The notes beneath the pieces are model-generated. The model did not search any database and had not been told where the DNA came from. It saw nothing but the letters and a program-made list of their open reading frames with translations. This document shows, piece after piece, positions 53,107-61,862 of a stretch of 64,000 bases of DNA. The DNA is from Roseithermus sacchariphilus (GTDB lineage Bacteria; Bacteroidota; Rhodothermia; Rhodothermales; MEBIC09517), in NCBI GenBank assembly GCA_003285105.1, contig CP030158.1:1039447-1103446 (forward strand), written 5' to 3'. The position numbers and the translations under genes are program-made. The number at the start of each line of letters is the position of its first letter. Within the stretch, counting starts at the first letter, position 1.

Positions 53107-54077
53107 CAGCGGATGCCCTCCTCGATCAGCGCCGCAATGGCCTCGATGTTGTCCGGCGTGACGAAGAAGGGGCCGGTGAACAGGTCGTTGGCCGGCACCA
53201 GCTCGTAGTTGTGTTTGAGGTAGAGCGTCACCACGCTCTGGAAGCCCTGGAGGTACTGCTGCTGGTCGATGGTGAAACGCGTGATGCCGTCGCGGACGGC
53301 GTCGAGCGTGACCGGGTCCAGGTCGAAGGTGGCGTGCAGCACGTCGCGGCGGCCGCTTTCGTCGACGAACGCGCGCCAGGAGGACATGCCGTCCGGCCCG
53401 AGGGTCATGACGGCGCCCGTCTCGGGATGCGCGGCGAAATGCGAGCGGAAGACCTCGATGGCCGTCACCGTGTCGCTGGTGATGTCGAGCACGACGACCT
53501 CGACGCCCTGCTCGGCCAGCGCATCGGCAAAGCCCCGGCAGCGGGTTTCGTGCATCAGGTTGCCGACCTCGTGGGTGGCACAGACGGCGCTGCCGCTGAA
53601 GCCGGCTTCCAGCATCTTCTGCCCCCCGGCATAGCCGGCCCGGTACTCGTCCGACCCGATGTAGAGCAGATAGGGCAGCCGGCCGGCCGGGTCCGCCGCG
53701 TTGATCGCCACGACCGGGATGCCCGCGGCGGCGGCGCGCTGGAGCGGCTCGGCCACGGCCGTCGGGTCGGTGATGGTGACGGCGATGCCCTGCGGCTGCG
53801 CGGCGATGGCGGCATCGATCAACGAGACGAACTCGGCGATGGAGAAGCGATCCGGCCCGAGGTATTGCACGTTGACGCCCAGCGCCTCGCCCGCATCCAT
53901 GGCTCCACGCACCACGACGGCCCAGAAGGGATTGCCCGCCGAACCATGCGTCACGACGAAGTAGGTTTGCGAGGCCGCCCCGGCATGGGCCGGCTCCTCC
54001 CGGGCCGGCCGGCAGCCGCTCAGGGCCAGGAACACGAGCAGCCCTGCCAGGCACACACCCGTTCGATGGAAGCTCAT
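53106..54077 (-). CDS. Periplasmic sugar/cyclitol-binding lipoprotein
   Basis: The 323-residue protein starts at MSFHRTGVCLAG (an upstream ATG would add four residues). The lipobox LALSGC makes it a lipoprotein, as usual in this group where the outer face of the inner membrane anchors the receptor. The Peripla_BP_4 (ribose/galactose-binding) pattern is clear: YFVVTHGSAGNPFWAVVVRGAMDAG, SIAEFVSLIDAAIAAQPQGIAVTI, AAAAGIPVVAINAADP, YIGSDEYRAGYAGG and the hinge strand FDLDPVTLDAVRDG. It precedes the permease and ATPase genes with one-base overlaps and follows myo-inositol oxygenase by 43 bp, so myo-inositol or a related cyclitol is the likely ligand. A pentose or hexose cannot be excluded. Confidence 0.92.
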   Translation of the reverse strand: MSFHRTGVCLAGLLVFLALSGCRPAREEPAHAGAASQTYFVVTHGSAGNPFWAVVVRGAMDAGEALGVNVQYLGPDRFSIAEFVSLIDAAIAAQPQGIAVTITDPTAVAEPLQRAAAAGIPVVAINAADPAGRLPYLLYIGSDEYRAGYAGGQKMLEAGFSGSAVCATHEVGNLMHETRCRGFADALAEQGVEVVVLDITSDTVTAIEVFRSHFAAHPETGAVMTLGPDGMSSWRAFVDESGRRDVLHATFDLDPVTLDAVRDGITRFTIDQQQYLQGFQSVVTLYLKHNYELVPANDLFTGPFFVTPDNIEAIAALIEEGIR

Positions 54078-54120
54078 GACGTCCTGCAAAGGGTTCGATG
54101 GTCGTCGCGACGGGTCCCTC

Positions 54121-55014
54121 CTACAGCGTCAGCGTCGACGGCAGGTACTTCGCCATGAGATCCTCGTAATACGGCCTCAGCTCGGACAGATTGGGCGGCT
54201 CGGGGCTCTTCGAGTACAGATCGTACGGATTGAAGGCCCGGACCCATTTGAACATCTTCTTGTCGTGCTCACTCATCAGATACTCGTACTCCCCCTCCCG
54301 GTGCGCCGCGTAGAAGGAGTGATACCGGATCATGTAGAGCGCCGGCTCGGGCAGGTAGGGCTTCATGATGTGGTAGAGGTACTCGTCGTGGCCCCAGGAC
54401 ATGTGCACGTTATCCAGGCCGCAGCCCTCCTCGTAGATCCCGCACGGCGTCTGAAACTCCGGCACGTGGATGTCCGGGTTGAACCGGAAGAACTCGGAAT
54501 ATACGATCTTGTCCGAGAAGGCACAGCCGACCGGGAAGGTGTCCCCCACGACGGCCCATTGCGGCTCGCCGAAGAGGCACAGCACCTTGCCCAGGTCGTG
54601 CACCAGCCCCGTCAGCACGAACCAGTCCGGGTGCCCGTCGACGCGGATGGCCTCGGCCGTCTGGAGCAGGTGATCCAACTGCGACAGGTCGATGTCCGGG
54701 TCGGAATCATCGACGAGCGTGTTCAGGTACTCCAGCGCCTCCCAGGGCGTCAGCCGTTTGCGATCCAGCGAGAGGAATTCCTTCTCCTTCTGGAGGACGA
54801 ATTCGTAGGTCTGGTAGGTGTGGTTGAGCCGGTAGAACTCCCGCACCGTGTCGCGGGCCGGGGTGTCGTAGTTCCGGTAGGCATCGCGGTCCTTGGCCGG
54901 GTCGGCCGGCTGGCCCCGTTCGGGGTAGCGAAGGACGACGAAGTCCTCCCAGTCTTCCAGGTCGGCCAGGGGCGCATGTTCTTCGGGCGTCAGGGACGAG
55001 GGGGGTTCGGCCAT
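54121..55014 (-). CDS. Myo-inositol oxygenase (MIOX)
   Basis: The 297-residue protein matches the eukaryotic-type MIOX family along its whole length. It has a [11 protein letters not shown] box, [78 protein letters not shown] and LRPYYEDLM. The di-iron ligands of human MIOX (His98, His123, Asp124, His194, His220, Asp253) are all present as His115, His139, Asp140, His209, His232 and Asp265, and the substrate lysine as Lys143. The enzyme cleaves myo-inositol with O2 to D-glucuronate in the cytosol. No uronate catabolic genes are visible in the window, so the fate of the product is unknown. It heads the transporter operon and has its own promoter-like sequence upstream. Bacterial MIOX is uncommon, so transfer from or exchange with eukaryotes in the family's past is possible. 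Confidence 0.96.
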   Translation of the reverse strand: MAEPPSSLTPEEHAPLADLEDWEDFVVLRYPERGQPADPAKDRDAYRNYDTPARDTVREFYRLNHTYQTYEFVLQKEKEFLSLDRKRLTPWEALEYLNTLVDDSDPDIDLSQLDHLLQTAEAIRVDGHPDWFVLTGLVHDLGKVLCLFGEPQWAVVGDTFPVGCAFSDKIVYSEFFRFNPDIHVPEFQTPCGIYEEGCGLDNVHMSWGHDEYLYHIMKPYLPEPALYMIRYHSFYAAHREGEYEYLMSEHDKKMFKWVRAFNPYDLYSKSPEPPNLSELRPYYEDLMAKYLPSTLTL

Positions 55015-55147
55015 GGGGCACCTCGTGGGATCGGGTTGCGGGCAGCGACGGCTCTGCGCCCGGATCCGGGCGTGATGCGGCAGAAGGGCCGAGGGCCCCT
55101 GCGCGGGAACGGCCAGAGAGCGGCCGGATCCGACGTGAACCGTTTGT

Positions 55148-55177
55148 TAAAAATACAGCCCGCGCGCCCAAGATCAA
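55148..55177 (-). promoter_or_regulatory. Candidate promoter of the myo-inositol oxygenase-transporter operon
   Basis: On the minus strand TTGATC (55177-55172) is followed after 16 bp by TATTTTTAAC (from 55155), the most AT-rich stretch nearby. The boxes match sigma-70 consensus in 4 of 6 positions each, and TATTTTTA also fits the Bacteroidota TAnnTTTG box except for the last base. The leader to the MIOX start would be about 130 nt. Confidence 0.45.
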
Positions 55178-55250
55178 CGGGGGCCGCAGAAAGGCGGTTC
55201 GGGCCCCCGAAGGCACCCGACGATCCCGGCCGGTTCAGCGCTTCGGCGGT

Positions 55251-57128
55251 TCAGAGCCGGGCCTGCACGCCGGCAAACAGGCCGGCACCGGGCATCGGGT
55301 AGCCGTAGTCGATCTGATAGGCCTGGTCCAGGAGGTTTTCTCCCTCGACGAAGACGTCCACGCCCGGGCGCACGCGCAGCTCCATCCGCGCGTTCAGCAG
55401 GACGTACCGCTCCTGCGCGCCGCCCCCGGCGGTGGTCGTGTAGAGCCCGTCGACCCACTGCCCGCCGAGCGTGGCCCGGAAGCGCTCGCGGGCGTAGTGG
55501 ACCGAAAGGTGCAGGTCGTGCTCGGGAGCCAGCAGCATCGGGGTGTCGAGGTGCAGGTAGGTGTGGTGTGCGGAGAGCCGCCAGCCGGGCGCGGGCATGG
55601 CCTCCACCTGTAGCTCGACCCCGGTGTTCGTGAAGGCGCCCACGTTTTTGCGCATCGGCGCCATGCCGGGGCCGCCGACCACCTGGATCAGGTCATCGCC
55701 CGCCGTGCGGAAGACCGTCGCCTCCAGCCGCACGGTGCCCGCCAGCAGGCGCTGTGCCAGGCCGAGTTCGGCGTTCCAGGCACGCTCGGGCTGCAGGTCG
55801 GGGTTGGCCACCGGGCCGATGAACAGGTCCAGCGGTACCGGGCTGCGAAAGCCCCGGGCCACGCTGGCCCGCAGCGTAGTGGCCGCCGCCGCCCGCACCG
55901 TCGCGCCGAAGGCAGGCACCCACTCGGTTCCGTACTGCGTGTTCGTGACCAGGCGCATCCCGGCGTTCACGTCCACCACCCCGAGCAGCCGCTGCTGCCA
56001 GAGGGCGTAGCCGTCGACCTCCCGGAGGTGTTCATCGTCCACGAGCACCACCGGCCCTCCGGGCGTCTGCACGCGCGCGTCGCCACCGAAGAGCTTGGCG
56101 TCGACGCCGAGCGTGAGGACGCGGCCGGGAGCCAGCGTGAGGTTCTGGTAGGCCGTCAGCCCGGCGTTGAAGTCGGTCGAGGTGAATCCGCCCGAGAAGT
56201 CATGATCGCCGAAGGAGTAGAACAGCCGTACGGCGCCTTCGAGGTGTTCGTAGGTGTTGTCGAGCGAGAGCGAGGCGCGGCCCCGGAGGTAGTCGCGCCG
56301 GGCGTCTGCCGGCGCTTCGGCCTCGGTGATGGGCCCCGGATCGTGGAAGCGGCTATCGGCGAGCGTGACGTCGGCGCTGAGTTCGTGGGCCGGGTCCAGG
56401 CGCAGGCGCCCCTTCAGGTAGCCGCTCAGCGTCCGGAAGGCATCCTCCCGGTCCGTCCGGACGCCGTCGGTGTAGGCGTGGTTGACCGAGGCAAAGAGCG
56501 CCGCGTCCCCCCGCCGGACGCTCGTCGTTCCGCCGAGGTGGCGCGTGCCGTAGGCCCCGTAGGAAGCGCGCAGCGAAGCCCGCAGGCCGTCCTCCGGCGG
56601 CCGGCGCGTGATGAGGTGGATGGCGCCGCCCATGGCGTTGGACCCGTAGAGCACCGAGGCGGGCCCGCGGATGACCTCGATGCGCTCCACGTCCGAGGCC
56701 ATGTACGCGTCGGCGATGGGGTGCCCGAAGATCCCCATGAACTGCGGCTGCCCGTCGATGAGCACGAGCACGCGGGTGTTGGGGGCACCGCTGATCCCGC
56801 GGATGCTGACGCTGCCGCCCGAGCCGGAGGATACGCCGAAGCCGGTCGTGCCGCGGCGCTGCAGAAACACGCCCGGCACGTGCTCCGCGACGATCGGCAA
56901 GGCGTTGACCTCACCCGAGGCCTCGATGGCGGCCCGGGGGATGACCGATACGCTGGCCGGAAGGGTGCTCTTCGCCTTCGGGATCCGCGTGCCCGTCACC
57001 ACGATCGGGTCGGCCTCGATGGTCCAGAGCGTGTCGGGGTCCTGCGCCCGGCCCGCCAACGGCCCGAGCAGCAGCCCCACACTCAACAAGAGGATACGAC
57101 GATACGAGAGGATACGACGATACGACAT
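55251..57128 (-). CDS. TonB-dependent outer-membrane receptor
   Basis: The 625-residue protein starts at MSYRRILSYRRILLL with a signal peptide ending GRAQ; the extension to 57170 adds a Pro/His-rich stretch without function. A TonB box-like segment (DPIVVTGTR) is followed by a plug domain with VSVIPRAAIEASG, VSIRGISGAPNTRVLVLIDGQ, VERIEVIRGPASVLYGSNAMGGAIHLIT, then about 22 barrel strands and a C-terminal FVEGENLLDQAYQIDYGYPMPG box. It is a BtuB/CirA-type receptor importing a siderophore, cobalamin, metal chelate or similar; the cargo cannot be told. No B12 or other riboswitch is recognisable in the 127-bp leader. It is downstream of moeA and upstream of the myo-inositol oxygenase unit on the same strand. 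An 18-bp tandem duplication lies in its signal peptide. Confidence 0.92.
   Translation of the reverse strand: MSYRRILSYRRILLLSVGLLLGPLAGRAQDPDTLWTIEADPIVVTGTRIPKAKSTLPASVSVIPRAAIEASGEVNALPIVAEHVPGVFLQRRGTTGFGVSSGSGGSVSIRGISGAPNTRVLVLIDGQPQFMGIFGHPIADAYMASDVERIEVIRGPASVLYGSNAMGGAIHLITRRPPEDGLRASLRASYGAYGTRHLGGTTSVRRGDAALFASVNHAYTDGVRTDREDAFRTLSGYLKGRLRLDPAHELSADVTLADSRFHDPGPITEAEAPADARRDYLRGRASLSLDNTYEHLEGAVRLFYSFGDHDFSGGFTSTDFNAGLTAYQNLTLAPGRVLTLGVDAKLFGGDARVQTPGGPVVLVDDEHLREVDGYALWQQRLLGVVDVNAGMRLVTNTQYGTEWVPAFGATVRAAAATTLRASVARGFRSPVPLDLFIGPVANPDLQPERAWNAELGLAQRLLAGTVRLEATVFRTAGDDLIQVVGGPGMAPMRKNVGAFTNTGVELQVEAMPAPGWRLSAHHTYLHLDTPMLLAPEHDLHLSVHYARERFRATLGGQWVDGLYTTTAGGGAQERYVLLNARMELRVRPGVDVFVEGENLLDQAYQIDYGYPMPGAGLFAGVQARL
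57089..57124 (-). repeat. 18-bp tandem duplication in the TonB receptor signal peptide
   Basis: AGAGGATACGACGATACG occurs twice in perfect tandem (57089-57106 and 57107-57124). It encodes the repeated SYRRIL at the receptor N-terminus, so copy-number change would alter the n-region charge by six residues without a frameshift. Confidence 0.92.
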
Positions 57129-57255
57129 CAGACGACGAGGATGGGGGGGATGAAGAACGGCGGACGGCATACCGGCGGACGGCCTACCGCCATCGGGGCG
57201 TCTGCACGCGCCCTCGCCTCGGAGTCAGGCCGGCCGGGGCCTCCACGGCTTCCGT

Positions 57256-58467
57256 CTACCACGTCAGCCACTCGATCTGCACGACCGTCCCCGCCGGCGG
57301 GTCCTCCCACGGCTCGGGGGCGTGGATGAGGCAATTGGCACGGAGGACGGACGAGTACAGGTTCGAGCCCTGCGGGCCGGTGTCGCGCACGTGCAGCCGC
57401 CCGTCTTCACCGAAGGCCGCAATGCCGCGGATGAAGTGATGCAGCCCGGCCTTCTTGGCGAGTGGGGCGTCGAGGACGGCGGGGTAGCGGGGGCGCAGGA
57501 TCTCGGTGCGCCCGAGCATCGTCGCCAGCGCGGGGCGGACGTACTGCTCGAAGCACATCGCCGAGGAGACGGGGTTGCCGGGCAGGCCGAAGACGGGCTT
57601 GCCGCCGAGCCGCCCGAAGGCGAGCGGCTTGCCGGGCCGCTGGCGGACCTTCCAGAAGAGGAGTTCCATGCCGAGGTCGTCCAGGACCTGTTTGACGAGG
57701 TCGTAGTCCCCCACCGAGACGCCGCCGGAGAACAGCAGCACGTCGGCGGCGAGGGCCTGTTCGATGACGGAGCGGATGTGGTGCGCGTCGTCGCGGGCGC
57801 GGAGGGGCGGCAGCGGGTCGCCGCCGGCGGTGCGCACCTGCGCGGCCAGCGCCGGAGCGTTCGAGTCGCGGATCTGTCCGGGGCCGAGCGCGGCGCCCAC
57901 GTCCACGAGTTCGTCTCCCGTGGCGATGACGGCCACGCGCGGCGGCACCCGCACAGCCACCTCGGCATAGCCCAGCGTGGCCATCATGCCGATGGCCGGC
58001 GGGGTAACGACCGTGCCGGCGGCGATCATCTCGTCCCCCACGCGCACGTCCTCCCCGGCCGGGCGCACGTGCTGGCCGGGGGCGGGCGCCTGGCGGATCA
58101 CCACGGTGCCGTCCGGCCCCGGCTCCGTCCACTCGACGGGCACCACGGCGTCGGCACCCTCGGGCACCGGCGCGCCCGTCATGATGCGGGCGCAGGTCCC
58201 CGCCTCCACGCGCCGTGCCGGGGCGGCTCCGGCCGGGATCTCCTCGATGACCGACAGCCGGGCCGGCAGCACGGCGAGGTCGGCCGTGCGAACGGCGAAC
58301 CCGTCCATCGCAGAGTTGTCGAAGGGCGGGATCGTGTCGCGGCTGCGCACCGGCTCGGCCAGCGTCCGCCCCAGGGCCTGGTGGAAGGCGATGCGCTCGA
58401 CGGGCTGCGGCGCCACGGCCTCGACGATGATCGCCCGCGCTTCGTCGACGGCCAGAAAGGTTTTCAT
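57256..58467 (-). CDS. moeA: Molybdopterin molybdenumtransferase MoeA
   Basis: The 403-residue protein is the usual family length. Motifs in order: PFDNSAMDGFAV near residue 48, ARIMTGAPVPEGADAVVP, GDEL in VAVIATGDELV, GPGQIRDSNAPAL, the MPT-binding SGGVSVGDYD, RPGKPLAFG and GLPGNPVSSAMCFEQYV. MoeA inserts molybdate into adenylylated molybdopterin to give molybdenum cofactor in the cytosol. No other Mo-cofactor gene is visible in the window. It reads into the TonB receptor gene after 127 bp. The divergent gap at 58468-58627 separates it from the cytochrome c gene. Confidence is high because all family motifs are intact. Confidence 0.96.
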   Translation of the reverse strand: MKTFLAVDEARAIIVEAVAPQPVERIAFHQALGRTLAEPVRSRDTIPPFDNSAMDGFAVRTADLAVLPARLSVIEEIPAGAAPARRVEAGTCARIMTGAPVPEGADAVVPVEWTEPGPDGTVVIRQAPAPGQHVRPAGEDVRVGDEMIAAGTVVTPPAIGMMATLGYAEVAVRVPPRVAVIATGDELVDVGAALGPGQIRDSNAPALAAQVRTAGGDPLPPLRARDDAHHIRSVIEQALAADVLLFSGGVSVGDYDLVKQVLDDLGMELLFWKVRQRPGKPLAFGRLGGKPVFGLPGNPVSSAMCFEQYVRPALATMLGRTEILRPRYPAVLDAPLAKKAGLHHFIRGIAAFGEDGRLHVRDTGPQGSNLYSSVLRANCLIHAPEPWEDPPAGTVVQIEWLTW

Positions 58468-58627
58468 CGGTACGGACCGGAAACGGGAGTGCCAGCGCTA
58501 CGAACGCCCTGCGATCCCCGGCAGGTGTCTCGGATCTTCCCGAACTTAGGGCCATGCGTCGTCCACCGCAACGACCCACGCCCCTCCGCCCGGACCCTTC
58601 ATCCGTCCTTCATCGAACCTGCCTGCC

Positions 58628-61381
58628 ATGCTCCGCATCGTGCCGTTCCTGCTCGGCGTCCTGGCCTGTTTCGGCGCCGGCCCGTTGCAGGCCCAGCGGG
58701 CGCCGGACTCTCCGCACCGCTTCGGGCCGTTCTTCGAGCCCGACTTCCCGTTCGTCACCACCACGGTGAACACGGACACCATCGGGCGGGCCTACCCGGC
58801 CCGAAGCCTCACCGTGCGCGGCCCGGTCGTGCGTCTGGGCCACGGGGCCTACGCCGTCTTCGACCCGGACCTGCTGCGGATGGCGGCCGCGTGGGTCGGC
58901 GACGACGCGCTGGAGCTGAACACGATGGCTCCGGTGTCCTATCACCAGGCGGGCAACAAACGCAACGGCATCCCCCGGCTGAACACCCCGCCCGTGTTCG
59001 TCACCGGCCTCTATCCCGGCTGGATGGACGGCCGGCCCGTCTTCCGCGATCCCCGGCCTGCCGGGCCCAACCCGGCCGAGCCCGGCCGGGGCCCGGTCGA
59101 TCCGGCGCGGGGCCGCTGGAACGGGCTGCACGTCGTCGGGGACCGGGTGGTGTTCGACTACACGGTGCACGGGGTGGCGGTGCTCGAACAACCGGGCAGC
59201 CTCCGGCACGGCCACACCGTCGGCATCACCCGCACGTTCCGGCTCGGCCCGACGTCCGAGCCGCTGACGCTCGTCGCCGCCGAGATCGGCAACGGGACGA
59301 AGGCGGTGCTCGAGGGAAGGGTGGCACTCGCCTATCACGGCGTCGCGCGGGATACGGTGACGGCCATCGGCACCATCGGAGCGCCGGAGGGTGCCTGGCT
59401 CGACGTGCAGGGGAACCGCTACCTGACGCTCGGCCTGCCCGCCGGCACGCCGGCCTCCTCGTTCACGCTCGTCATCTGGAAGGGCCCGGCGACGGACCTG
59501 GACGCCTTCCGGCGCCTGCTCGCCCTCCCCGCCCCGGCGGTCGTCTTCGACCGCATCGCCGGGGGCGGACCGGCCCGCTGGGGCACACCGGCCGTCACGC
59601 GTGGCATCATCGCGCCGGACTCGGCGGCGTTCGTGACGGACGTGCTCACGCTCCCCCTCCCGAACCGCTGGCACCGCAACGTCCGCGTGGCCGACCTCGC
59701 CTTCTTCCCCGACGGCCGCGCCGCCGTCTCGACCTTCGACGGCGATGTGTGGATCCTCTCGGGCCTCGATGCCGGCCTGGAGCGCCTGACCTGGCGGCGC
59801 TTCGCCTCGGGCCTCTACGAACCGATGAGCATCGAGATCGTGGACGGACAGATCTACACCTTCGGGCGCGACGGCATCGTCCGACTGCATGACCGCAACG
59901 GCGATGGGGAGGCGGACTTCTACGAGAACTTCTGCAACCTGGCCGTGCAGACGAACGAGTCGCGCGAGTTTCCGCTGGACATGGTGGCCCGGCCGGAGGG
60001 CGGCTTCTACCTGGCCAAGGGCGCGGCCTCGGATGCCGGGCCGCGGACGAGCCCGCGCGTGATGAGCGGCTTCCGGGCCGGCGGCGTCCACAGCGGCACG
60101 GTCCTCGAAGTCAGCCCGGACGGACGCCGCGTGCGGATCTTTGCCGACGGCTTCCGCGAGCCGTACATCGGCATACACCCCGAGACGGGCTGGCTCACCG
60201 CCTCGGACCAGCAGGGCCACTTCGTCCCGTCGACGCCCATCTATGCCGTGCGGGACGGCGGCTTCTACGGCGTTCCGGCCACGGCCCACCGCCCGGGACC
60301 GCCCCCCGAGGAGCCGCCGCTCACCTGGATCCCGCACCGCGTGGACCGCTCCGGCGCCGGACAGGTCTGGGCGCTGACCGACCGCCTCGGCCCGCTCAAC
60401 GGCGCGCTCATCCACATCTCCTACGGCGAGCCGGCCATCTACCGCGTCTACCGGGACGACGACGGCGCGCAGGGTGGCATCGCCCGCATCCCCCTCTCGT
60501 TTACCGTGCCGGTCCAGAAGGGCGCCGTCCACCCACTCGACCACCTGCTCTACCTGGGTGGCTTTCAGGTCTGGGATTCGAACGCTCGCGACATCAGCGG
60601 GCTGGTGCGGCTGCGCTACACCGGCGGGCCGACCCCGCTGCCGGCGGCGCTGCAGGCCGGCCGGCGAGGGCTGCTGCTCCGGTTCGACCACCCGCTCGAC
60701 GCCGCCACAGCGCTGGACGCCACCCGCTATGCCGTCCGGCGCTGGAATTACCGGCGGACCGGGGAGTACGGCTCCGGCTACTTCACGCTCGACGGCACCC
60801 CCGGGGTGGACTCCCTCGTCGCCGTGCCTCACCTCTCCGCCGACCGCCGCGCCGTCTTCCTGGCCGTGCCGGATATGCAGGAGGTCATGCAGATGGAGGT
60901 CGTCTACCACCTCCGCACCGCCGACGGCACCCCGCTCGACCACGCCGCCTACCTGACGGTCAACCGCCTCCGCCGGCTCGACGTGCGCGCGGACGGGTTC
61001 GGGACGATCTCCATGCCGGCCCCGGCGGTGGCCACGGCCACGCCCCCGGCGGCGACCGGCGCGGCCGGGACGGCCAGCGTGGAACGCGGGCGGCTGGTCT
61101 ACGAGCAGTTCGGCTGCATGGCCTGCCACTCGGCGGACGGGTCGCTGGAGGGCAAGACGGGACCGACCTTCCGGGGGCTCTACGGCGCCGCTCGCCCGCT
61201 GCAGGACGGCCGGACGGTCACGGCCGACGACGCCTACCTCCGCCGCTCCATCCTCGACCCCGCCGCCGAGGTCGTCGCGGGTTACGAGGTGGGGATGGCT
61301 TCGTACAACGGCATTCTGACGGAAACGCAGATCCAGTCGCTCATCCTGTTCATCCGCTCGCTGGGGACGGCCACGCCCTGA
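58628..61381 (+). CDS. Exported protein with beta-propeller-like body and C-terminal cytochrome c domain
   Basis: The 917-residue protein has a signal peptide MLRIVPFLLGVLACFGAGPLQAQ. The N-terminal 300 residues (FDPDLLRMAAAWVGD, MAPVSYHQAGNKRNG, VTGLYPGW) resemble the DUF6797-type domain of large exported proteins common in Planctomycetes and Verrucomicrobia (from memory). The middle (VRVADLAFFPDGRAAVSTFDGDVWIL, GLYEPMSIEIVDGQIYTFGRDG, DRNGDGEADFYENF, GGFYLAKG) is like a PQQ/soluble glucose dehydrogenase-type propeller. The C-terminus carries one haem-c site CMACH (Cys830, Cys833, His834) with a likely axial Met890 in GYEVGMASYNG. It would be a periplasmic or surface redox enzyme that passes electrons to haem; the substrate is unknown. 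It is the only plus-strand gene in this part and is probably monocistronic. Confidence 0.85.
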   Translation: MLRIVPFLLGVLACFGAGPLQAQRAPDSPHRFGPFFEPDFPFVTTTVNTDTIGRAYPARSLTVRGPVVRLGHGAYAVFDPDLLRMAAAWVGDDALELNTMAPVSYHQAGNKRNGIPRLNTPPVFVTGLYPGWMDGRPVFRDPRPAGPNPAEPGRGPVDPARGRWNGLHVVGDRVVFDYTVHGVAVLEQPGSLRHGHTVGITRTFRLGPTSEPLTLVAAEIGNGTKAVLEGRVALAYHGVARDTVTAIGTIGAPEGAWLDVQGNRYLTLGLPAGTPASSFTLVIWKGPATDLDAFRRLLALPAPAVVFDRIAGGGPARWGTPAVTRGIIAPDSAAFVTDVLTLPLPNRWHRNVRVADLAFFPDGRAAVSTFDGDVWILSGLDAGLERLTWRRFASGLYEPMSIEIVDGQIYTFGRDGIVRLHDRNGDGEADFYENFCNLAVQTNESREFPLDMVARPEGGFYLAKGAASDAGPRTSPRVMSGFRAGGVHSGTVLEVSPDGRRVRIFADGFREPYIGIHPETGWLTASDQQGHFVPSTPIYAVRDGGFYGVPATAHRPGPPPEEPPLTWIPHRVDRSGAGQVWALTDRLGPLNGALIHISYGEPAIYRVYRDDDGAQGGIARIPLSFTVPVQKGAVHPLDHLLYLGGFQVWDSNARDISGLVRLRYTGGPTPLPAALQAGRRGLLLRFDHPLDAATALDATRYAVRRWNYRRTGEYGSGYFTLDGTPGVDSLVAVPHLSADRRAVFLAVPDMQEVMQMEVVYHLRTADGTPLDHAAYLTVNRLRRLDVRADGFGTISMPAPAVATATPPAATGAAGTASVERGRLVYEQFGCMACHSADGSLEGKTGPTFRGLYGAARPLQDGRTVTADDAYLRRSILDPAAEVVAGYEVGMASYNGILTETQIQSLILFIRSLGTATP

Positions 61382-61411
61382 CGCCCGCACCGGGATCGAA
61401 GCACACAGAAA

Positions 61412-61438
61412 CGGGGAGCCCGCTGCCTGGACTCCCCG
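61412..61438. terminator. Hairpin after the cytochrome c gene
   Basis: CGGGGAG-C-CC pairs with GG-A-CTCCCCG around a 7-nt loop (9 of 10 pairs, one C-A mismatch), 31 bp after the stop at 61381. The following CTCCTGCTCTCCC is pyrimidine-rich but not a T-tract. It is a plausible GC-genome terminator for the plus strand and could serve both directions. Confidence 0.5.
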
Positions 61439-61644
61439 CTCCTGCTCTCCCACTCACCCGGTGGAGGCCGTCCGCCGAGTGACGCTCGGCCGGGACCCGG
61501 GGCGGGCGGGGCGTCCCCTCCGGCCCCGGCATGGACCCGTTTCTCGGGGACAAGGAACACGCGGGCAGGGGACGACGCACGCGGAAAGGTCTGTTTTAGA
61601 TGTAGGGGCCGTTTACCGACCTCCCGTGCTCGAAACCCCGACAG

Positions 61645-61862
61645 GCCGGGGGCGCCGGGCCAGAGGCCGGGGGCGCCGGGCCAGAGGCCGGGGGCGCCGG
61701 GCCAGAGGCCGGGGGCGCCGGGCCAGAGGCCGGGGGCGCCGGGCCAGAGGCCGGGGGCGCCGGGCCAGAGGCCGGGGGCGCCGGGCCAGAGGCCGGGGGC
61801 GCCGGGCCAGAGGCCGGGGGCGCCGGGCCAGAGGCCGGGGGCGCCGGGCCAGAGGCCGGGGG
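61645..61862. repeat. 21-bp minisatellite, 10.4 perfect copies
   Basis: The unit GCCGGGGGCGCCGGGCCAGAG is repeated ten times without a mismatch, plus 8 bases of an eleventh copy. Identity across all copies indicates recent expansion or active homogenisation. Each unit contains the self-complementary core GGGCGCC/GGCGCC, so single strands can fold into hairpins, and its G-runs (GGGGG, GGG) may form quadruplexes. The unit length is a multiple of three. It lies only 34 bp from the stop of the phosphatase gene. Confidence 0.97.

Noticed and set aside
57129-57255. Possible cobalamin riboswitch before the TonB receptor
   Set aside because: I could not find the B12-box core or the paired arms; the region only shows GGCGGACGGC-type direct repeats.
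61645-61862. Possible CRISPR array
   Set aside because: The units are directly tandem with no spacers between them and no cas gene is present.
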